Shown piece after piece: positions 5,388 to 9,121 of a stretch of DNA of 9,121 nucleotides. Below the pieces are notes generated by a model, which did no database searches, was not told the DNA's origin, and saw only the letters and a list, made by a program, of their open reading frames with translations. The translations under genes and the position numbers were made by a program. Source of the stretch: CAZLPY01 sp964561525 (GTDB lineage Bacteria > Patescibacteriota > UBA1384 > CAJBMM01); NCBI GenBank assembly GCA_964561525.1, contig CAZLPY010000042.1:1-9121 (forward strand). The letters are read 5' to 3'. The stretch's first letter is position 1, and every line of letters begins with the position of its first letter.

Positions 5388-5903
5388 ATGAAAAAGCAAC
5401 CAGATTCGCGCTTTTGGCAAATGTATGAATCAGTGAAATGCGATGTAGCACCGTATTGGCATGAGCGAGAGAGTGGTGGTGTCCACACATGCTCAACCGA
5501 TATTTTGGTTTTATGTATGCTACTAACTTTTTGCTTGGAAGTATGGCGAATTTCCACTACGCCTACTGCCATCTTGACGATAGTAATTGCCATTGTCATG
5601 CTTCCGTTATGGTTACTGTTTCCCTTATTCATGGACAGATTAGAAAGGCGCATCTACCATAGTGTAGCCAAGAAATCGGGCATGACAGACCGGGAAGCGA
5701 GTATAGCAGCCGAGCATTACTTTAAGCGAATCTCGAAAGAGGAGGCACATACGCTGCTCAGCCAATCCGACGAACCTTATCCCGAATTGCTGCGACCAGC
5801 GAGTAGTGATGATGCATCATTACTTCGACCAGCAGGTGCTACCACATCTGATTCGAGCCAATTACTGCGCCCGATTGAAATCCCTGACGAACGAAAGGAG
5901 TAA
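5388..5903 (+). CDS. Hypothetical two-TM membrane protein with triple LLRP tail
   Basis: No family recognised. I chose ATG 5388 because GGAG lies 6 nt upstream; the frame is open back to a TTG at 5307 and an ATG at 5316, neither with a good RBS. The 171-residue product has a polar N-terminus (KKQPDSRFWQMYESVKCDVAPYW), two hydrophobic segments at about residues 39-55 and 60-82 joined by a very short loop (STTP), a basic helical segment (DRLERRIYHSVAKKSG), and a helical EREASIAAEHY-type stretch. The C-terminus carries LLRP three times (residues 134-137, 145-148, 159-162) in a Ser/Asp-rich, probably disordered tail. A hairpin topology with both ends in the cytoplasm is inferred. It is followed after 3 nt by 5907-6482, so it is the first gene of a two-gene operon. 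Confidence 0.7.
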   Translation: MKKQPDSRFWQMYESVKCDVAPYWHERESGGVHTCSTDILVLCMLLTFCLEVWRISTTPTAILTIVIAIVMLPLWLLFPLFMDRLERRIYHSVAKKSGMTDREASIAAEHYFKRISKEEAHTLLSQSDEPYPELLRPASSDDASLLRPAGATTSDSSQLLRPIEIPDERKE

Positions 5904-5906
5904 TCA

Positions 5907-6482
5907 GTGGCCTACCAAGAAACGCACCAGTTTTACCTGATCGTCGATTGCCCACCCGGCGAACGATGCCCAGCAGGGACGTACTGGCTGGCCATCATGC
6001 CGATGACGCGATACCGGCGCCTACTCGTGACCGTACATGAGAAGCCCAAGGAGGCCAAGGAGCAGTCGGTCATCGAGAATGTTCTGAGTTTTACTTTCCA
6101 AAGGTGGGTTCACACCGAACGGGTGGATCAAGATACTGTTATCACCGAGGATCTTCCGCTGGAACAGTTGGAACTTCCGATACGTGCAGGTATTGAACTG
6201 TCATACGTGCCAGGGATTGACGACATAAGCACGTATCATCCAGAGTCGTCATGTCACCAAGATTACTGCTGCGTGTCGTTCAAGGTGCGGGTAGCTGATC
6301 CGACGCCAGTACTGCATGCTGCGCTACGCGCCCTCGATGCCGCACGTATCCCTCGCGGATCGGTCCAGATCCACCTGTGGTCTTCACCCTCGTTTTCACT
6401 GACCCGTACCTTCGAGTATATGCAGTACTTCATCCCACTTATTCAGCCAAAAGAAACCAAAAAATCCCGTTGGCGTCGCTAG
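5907..6482 (+). CDS. Hypothetical protein (191 aa) with cysteine pairs
   Basis: Unrecognised. GTG start at 5907, 6 nt after AAAGGAG, which overlaps the end of the upstream gene; only 3 nt separate the two genes, so they are cotranscribed and probably translationally coupled. The product begins MAYQETHQFYLIVDCPPGERCPAG. Five cysteines lie at residues 15, 21, 116, 121 and 122, with C15-x5-C21 and C116-x4-CC as two clusters near His111 and His117, which would be compatible with a metal site. A beta-rich region (YWLAIMPMTRYRRLLVTVHEK) and an acidic segment (ITEDLPLEQLELP) are visible; the C-terminus is basic (KETKKSRWRR). There is no signal peptide or TM segment. A partnership with the membrane protein is inferred from the operon only. 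A strong terminator follows at 6508-6534. Confidence 0.7.
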   Translation: MAYQETHQFYLIVDCPPGERCPAGTYWLAIMPMTRYRRLLVTVHEKPKEAKEQSVIENVLSFTFQRWVHTERVDQDTVITEDLPLEQLELPIRAGIELSYVPGIDDISTYHPESSCHQDYCCVSFKVRVADPTPVLHAALRALDAARIPRGSVQIHLWSSPSFSLTRTFEYMQYFIPLIQPKETKKSRWRR

Positions 6483-6507
6483 CTCAGAAGTTCTTACAGT
6501 CTACCCG

Positions 6508-6534
6508 CCCCCGACTCATAATCGGGGGTGTTTT
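6508..6534 (+). terminator. Rho-independent terminator of the 5388-6482 operon
   Basis: CCCCCGA (6508-6514), loop CTCATAA (6515-6521) and TCGGGGG (6522-6528), then TG and TTTT (6531-6534). The stem is perfect and GC-rich, 26 bp after the stop at 6482. Confidence 0.85.
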
Positions 6535-6560
6535 ATGTGTACCCAGTCTAAGCCTTGGCA

Positions 6561-6833
6561 CTAGTCTTTAGACACAAGATAAGATAAGGCTGAACCGACG
6601 TACCCACCTATAAAAGCACTTAAAATTAGCTCAAATGCCTGATGGGAAATAATGCCCTTGCGAAATAGAAAATAACTGATAATAAGAATGATTAATAAAG
6701 TGAAGGCTATCTGAGTCTTTCTAAAAAAATCTTGGCGGGATTTAATTCTGAGAGCCTTTTTTGTTTGATCATCAAGATCCAGATATTCTACGTAATCTTC
6801 GCCAACAAAATACTTCTTAATCATTTTTCCCAT
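6561..6833 (-). CDS. Small two-TM membrane protein (90 aa), overlaps the HEPN-like gene
   Basis: A 90-residue protein with a polar, charged N-terminal half (KKYFVGEDYVEYLDLDDQTKKALRIKSRQDFFRKT) and two membrane spans at about residues 41-57 (QIAFTLLIILIISYFLF) and 66-87 (AFELILSAFIGGYVGSALSY). The loop RKGIISHQ is short and the C-terminus is only SKD. By eye this is a cytoplasmic N-terminal domain anchored by a TM hairpin. The start ATG at 6833 overlaps the end of the upstream gene by 17 bp; an ATG at 6824 (Met4) is an alternative. No strong SD precedes it (GAG at 4 nt), so coupling to translation of the upstream gene is likely. Such small two-TM proteins next to a HEPN-like partner recall effector or defence pairs, but no family is recognised. 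Confidence 0.75.
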   Translation of the reverse strand: MGKMIKKYFVGEDYVEYLDLDDQTKKALRIKSRQDFFRKTQIAFTLLIILIISYFLFRKGIISHQAFELILSAFIGGYVGSALSYLVSKD

Positions 6834-7281
6834 AATTCTCTATCCTAATTTTTTCAAGATCATTCATATACCAAATAAATTCTTTTATATTTCGCTCGTC
6901 GAATACGTGCTGAATTAAGTTGGCAACATCGCTAAAGATTGATGGATAAAATTCCTTCAAAATATCTCTAGGGTATCTAAGTTGTCCTTTCCCCTCATTC
7001 AAATCCTCTAAACTATGCACAGCTTGTAGTTCATGCGTGTCAAAATGAAAAACTTGGCTATATTCTCGAATCAGATTCGTTACGCTATGACTCCTATGGT
7101 TTTCCGGAGAATTGTGGCCTGATTCTTTTATCAACATTTTCAAGGTCAATTCTAGTGCATGGTAAAGAAGATAATACGCAGGTATATAAGACGCGGTTTT
7201 GCGATTCTGTATCTCGTAAAGTGTGGAAGCCGCTTGGAAATATACTTGAGCCCATTGTTGATATTGCAATTTAGTCACCAC
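6817..7281 (-). CDS. HEPN-like helical protein (154 aa)
   Basis: An all-helical, 154-residue protein that looks HEPN-like: an N-terminal helix (YQQWAQVYFQAASTLYEI), a second helix IPAYYLLYHALELTLKMLIKE (about 33-53), then HRSHSVTNLIREY (62-74), analogous to the 'GHDL..LL' helix of HEPN proteins, then LEDLNEGKGQLRYP (91-104), like the LN...RYP turn of that fold. R72-x6-H79 fits the spacing of the HEPN RNase motif R-x4-6-H, but its placement is not certain. Known HEPN proteins are RNA-cleaving toxins, tRNA-acting MNT partners or scaffolds. The start is GTG GTG at 7281/7278 with no SD; a TATAGT at 7291-7296 suggests a leaderless message. The downstream two-TM gene overlaps by 17 bp. Domain call is tentative; the gene itself is secure. 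Confidence 0.7.
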   Translation of the reverse strand: MVTKLQYQQWAQVYFQAASTLYEIQNRKTASYIPAYYLLYHALELTLKMLIKESGHNSPENHRSHSVTNLIREYSQVFHFDTHELQAVHSLEDLNEGKGQLRYPRDILKEFYPSIFSDVANLIQHVFDERNIKEFIWYMNDLEKIRIENYGKND

Positions 7282-7290
7282 AATGTCTGC

Positions 7291-7296
7291 ACTATA
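7291..7296 (-). promoter_or_regulatory. Candidate extended -10 for a near-leaderless HEPN-like transcript
   Basis: The complement reads TGATATAGT, an extended -10 with TATAGT at 7291-7296. It ends 9 nt before the GTG at 7281, so the transcript would start within 0-3 nt of the start codon. No SD precedes the GTG. The -35 region would fall inside the groEL terminator hairpin (7301-7326) and matches the consensus poorly. Confidence 0.45.
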
Positions 7297-7300
7297 TCAC

Positions 7301-7326
7301 AAAAGAGCGGATTGCTCCGCTCTTTT
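7301..7326 (-). terminator. groL: groEL rho-independent terminator
   Basis: AAAAGAGCGGA (7301-7311), loop TTGC (7312-7315), TCCGCTCTTTT (7316-7326): a perfect 11-bp stem with A/T ends, so it could work on both strands. It lies about 100 bp beyond the groEL stop and separates groEL from the HEPN-like pair. Confidence 0.85.
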
Positions 7327-7370
7327 CTGTGTTTCATGCTACGCGATATGTGTTACGTGATTCTTAGCCC

Positions 7371-7402
7371 TCCTTCGTCCTTCGACAAGCTCAGGACTAC
7401 GG
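7371..7402. repeat. Short dispersed hairpin repeat (TCCTTCGACAAGCTCAGGA type)
   Basis: The core of this stretch is a form seen between genes in many bacterial genomes. GTCCT (7377-7381) pairs with AGGAC (7393-7397). It lies in the groEL 3' untranslated region, between the stop and the terminator. I see no second copy in the window; repeat status comes from general knowledge of this sequence. Confidence 0.5.
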
Positions 7403-7428
7403 CAGGGTTTCGTCGCCTAGTCAGCTCC

Positions 7429-9063
7429 TCAATAATCCATTCCCATGCCGCCCATGCCGGGGGCTCCTGGGGCGCCCATAGGGCCTTCTTTTTTCGGGAT
7501 GTCCGTAATGGTGGCCTCGGTGGTTAATACCACGCTAGCAACGCTTGCAGCGTTTTGCAGTGCTGATCGTACTACCTTGGCTGGGTCGATAATACCGGCT
7601 TTAATCATATTTTTATATTCGCCGGTCGCAGCATCGTACCCATCACCCTTTTCCATGTTGCGTACTTTTTCAACAACTACTGCACCGTCTAATCCAGCGT
7701 TTTCCGCAATTTGGCGAAGTGGGGCTTCCATCGCTTTTCGTAGTATCTGCAGCCCAATCATCTCATCGCCATCAAGCTTCATTGCATCAAGCGTTGGGAT
7801 CACATCTACTAGTGCTACTCCCCCGCCGGAAACTATGCCCTCTTCAACAGCGGCACGAGTTGCGTTCAGCGCATCCTCGATCTTAAATTTGCGATCTTTC
7901 AGCTCCACTTCGGAGGCAGCTCCGACCTTAATTACACCAACGCCACCAGATAATTTGGCCAAGCGCTCTTGTAATTTTTCCTTGTCGTAATCGGACTTGG
8001 TCTCCGCAATTTGAGCCTTAATTTGGGCAGTGCGAGCTTTAATAGCACTCGATTGGCCTTTGCCTTCAATGATCGTAGTGTTATCTTTGGTCACTACCAC
8101 TTTACGAGCTTGCCCGAGCTTGTCGATGCCGGCGTTTTCGAGCTTTAAGCCCAAGTCCTCGGAGATCACTTGACCGCCGGTTAAGGTAGCAATGTCCACC
8201 AACATTTCTTTGCGGCGATCACCAAAGCCTGGCGCTTTCACTGCGACCGCGCTGAATACGCCGCGTAGCTTGTTCACTACCAGCGTAGCCATCGCTTCGC
8301 CTTCCACGTCCTCAGCAATAATTAACAACTCTTTTTTACCAGCCTGAGCCAACGCTTCAAGTAATGGCAGGATTTCCTGAATGCTGCCAATTTTTTTGTC
8401 GGTGATTAAAATGTAAGGGTTTTCCAGCGCCGCTTCCATACGCGTCGAGTCGGTCACCATGTAAGCCGAGACGTAGCCTTGATCAAACTGCATCCCTTCC
8501 ACTACTTCTTTGTCGAGGCCTAAAGCTTGGGATTCCTCAACGGTGATCACGCCGTCTTTGCCCACCATATCCATTACATCAGCGATCAAATTACCCACTT
8601 CTTCGTTATTAGCCGAGATGCTTGCCACTTGGGCAATTTCACCCTTGCCCACTACTTCCTTAGCGTTCTTTTTGATCGCTGCTACAACCGCGGTGGTCCC
8701 TTTTTCAATACCGTGGCGTACCGCTAACGGATTTGCTCCAGCCGCTACCACCTTTAAGCCCTCGTTAATTAAACTTTGAGCCAGCACAGTGGCTGTGGTG
8801 GTACCATCCCCTGCTGCATCGTTGGTTTTTTGGGCTACTTCGCGGACTAACTGCGCACCCATGTTTTCAAATTTGTCTTCGAGCTCAATTTCCTTGGCTA
8901 CCGTTACGCCATCGTTGGTTGAGGTTGGTGCTCCAAAACCTTTGTCAAATACCACATTTCGGCCGCGTGGACCCATGGTTACCTTGACCGTATCGGCTAC
9001 AACGTTGACCCCTTTTTTTAAGCCCGCCCGCGCCTCTTCTCCGAATAAAATCTGCTTTGCCAT
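7429..9063 (-). CDS. groL: Chaperonin GroEL (60 kDa, Hsp60)
   Basis: Full-length GroEL, 544 residues, close to the usual 540-550. It forms the double heptameric ring that folds proteins with ATP and the GroES lid in the cytosol. Visible are the N-terminus MAKQILFGEEAR, the nucleotide-binding VTMGPRGRNV (about 28-37), TNDGVTVAKEI (49-59) and DGTTTATVLAQ with Asp86 for Mg-ATP, the apical QFDQGYVSAYM region, the catalytic Asp in IEDALNATRAAVEEG, the cpn60 signature AAVEEGIVSGGG, and the C-terminal Gly/Met tail GMGGMGMDY that lines the ring cavity floor. ATG at 9061-9063 has AAAGG (complement of 9069-9073) 5 nt upstream. The stop is TGA, showing TGA is not reassigned. GroES is not in the window; if present it lies beyond 9121 or elsewhere. 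No CIRCE operator is in the 58 bp upstream. Confidence 0.99.
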   Translation of the reverse strand: MAKQILFGEEARAGLKKGVNVVADTVKVTMGPRGRNVVFDKGFGAPTSTNDGVTVAKEIELEDKFENMGAQLVREVAQKTNDAAGDGTTTATVLAQSLINEGLKVVAAGANPLAVRHGIEKGTTAVVAAIKKNAKEVVGKGEIAQVASISANNEEVGNLIADVMDMVGKDGVITVEESQALGLDKEVVEGMQFDQGYVSAYMVTDSTRMEAALENPYILITDKKIGSIQEILPLLEALAQAGKKELLIIAEDVEGEAMATLVVNKLRGVFSAVAVKAPGFGDRRKEMLVDIATLTGGQVISEDLGLKLENAGIDKLGQARKVVVTKDNTTIIEGKGQSSAIKARTAQIKAQIAETKSDYDKEKLQERLAKLSGGVGVIKVGAASEVELKDRKFKIEDALNATRAAVEEGIVSGGGVALVDVIPTLDAMKLDGDEMIGLQILRKAMEAPLRQIAENAGLDGAVVVEKVRNMEKGDGYDAATGEYKNMIKAGIIDPAKVVRSALQNAASVASVVLTTEATITDIPKKEGPMGAPGAPGMGGMGMDY

Positions 9064-9121
9064 ATCAACCTTTCGTTAAATTCTAAATTCTAAGCACTAA
9101 ATCCGAAACATTTTTGAATTT
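9064..9121 (-). other. groEL upstream region (partial), AT-rich with a tandem 7-mer
   Basis: Contains the groEL RBS (AAAGG, complement of 9069-9073) and two tandem AAATTCT units (9078-9084 and 9085-9091). No complete promoter, CIRCE or upstream stop codon can be assigned before the window ends, so whether groES precedes groEL is open. Confidence 0.5.

Noticed and set aside
7445..7990. Plus-strand 181-aa reading frame inside groEL (also 8510-8779 and 8789-9079)
   Set aside because: Antisense shadows of a strongly conserved gene; Ser/Pro/Ala-rich composition is typical of reverse-complement codons.
9064..9121. CIRCE/HrcA operator upstream of groEL
   Set aside because: The TTAGCACTC-N9-GAGTGCTAA pattern is absent; only 58 bp are available, so it may lie farther upstream or before groES.

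Overview
The window looks bacterial and uses the standard code: TGA ends groEL and the gene at 2769-3191. Gene density, short leaders, many genes without recognisable families, two TrmB/winged-helix regulators and dispersed GTCATTCCCG...CGGGATGAC palindromic repeats suggest a Patescibacteria (CPR) genome, possibly Saccharibacteria-like. This placement is an inference; only groEL would give a firm phylogenetic answer.

Layout. (1) 1-549: 3' end of a proteinase K-like subtilase, cut by the window edge, followed by a degenerate palindromic repeat. (2) 652-971: a HigA-type XRE regulator behind a perfect 16-bp palindrome that overlaps its -10 box, with no toxin partner. (3) 996-1930 (-): a two-SIS-domain sugar-phosphate isomerase-like protein, broken by one frameshift at an A6 run near its N-terminus. 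(4) 2080-2244: a 54-aa single-span membrane protein not covered by long ORFs, behind a near-consensus promoter. (5) 2387-3191 (-): two unrecognised genes. (6) 3315-5246: two same-orientation copies of a ~130-bp repeat bracketing two convergent regulators (TrmB-like and a winged-helix protein), each 275 aa, whose 3' ends overlap by 20 bp. (7) 5388-6482: a two-gene operon of a two-TM protein with three C-terminal LLRP motifs and a cysteine-containing protein, ended by a strong terminator. (8) 6561-7281 (-): an overlapping pair made of a HEPN-like helical protein and a small two-TM protein, with a putative near-leaderless promoter directly below the groEL terminator. (9) 7429-9063 (-): complete groEL.

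The most system-like candidates are the HEPN-like/two-TM pair and the repeat-bracketed regulator pair. The rest is one housekeeping gene (groEL), one metabolic or cell-wall sugar gene (SIS), one secreted protease end, and hypotheticals. No tRNA, rRNA, CRISPR array, transposase or IS was recognised.
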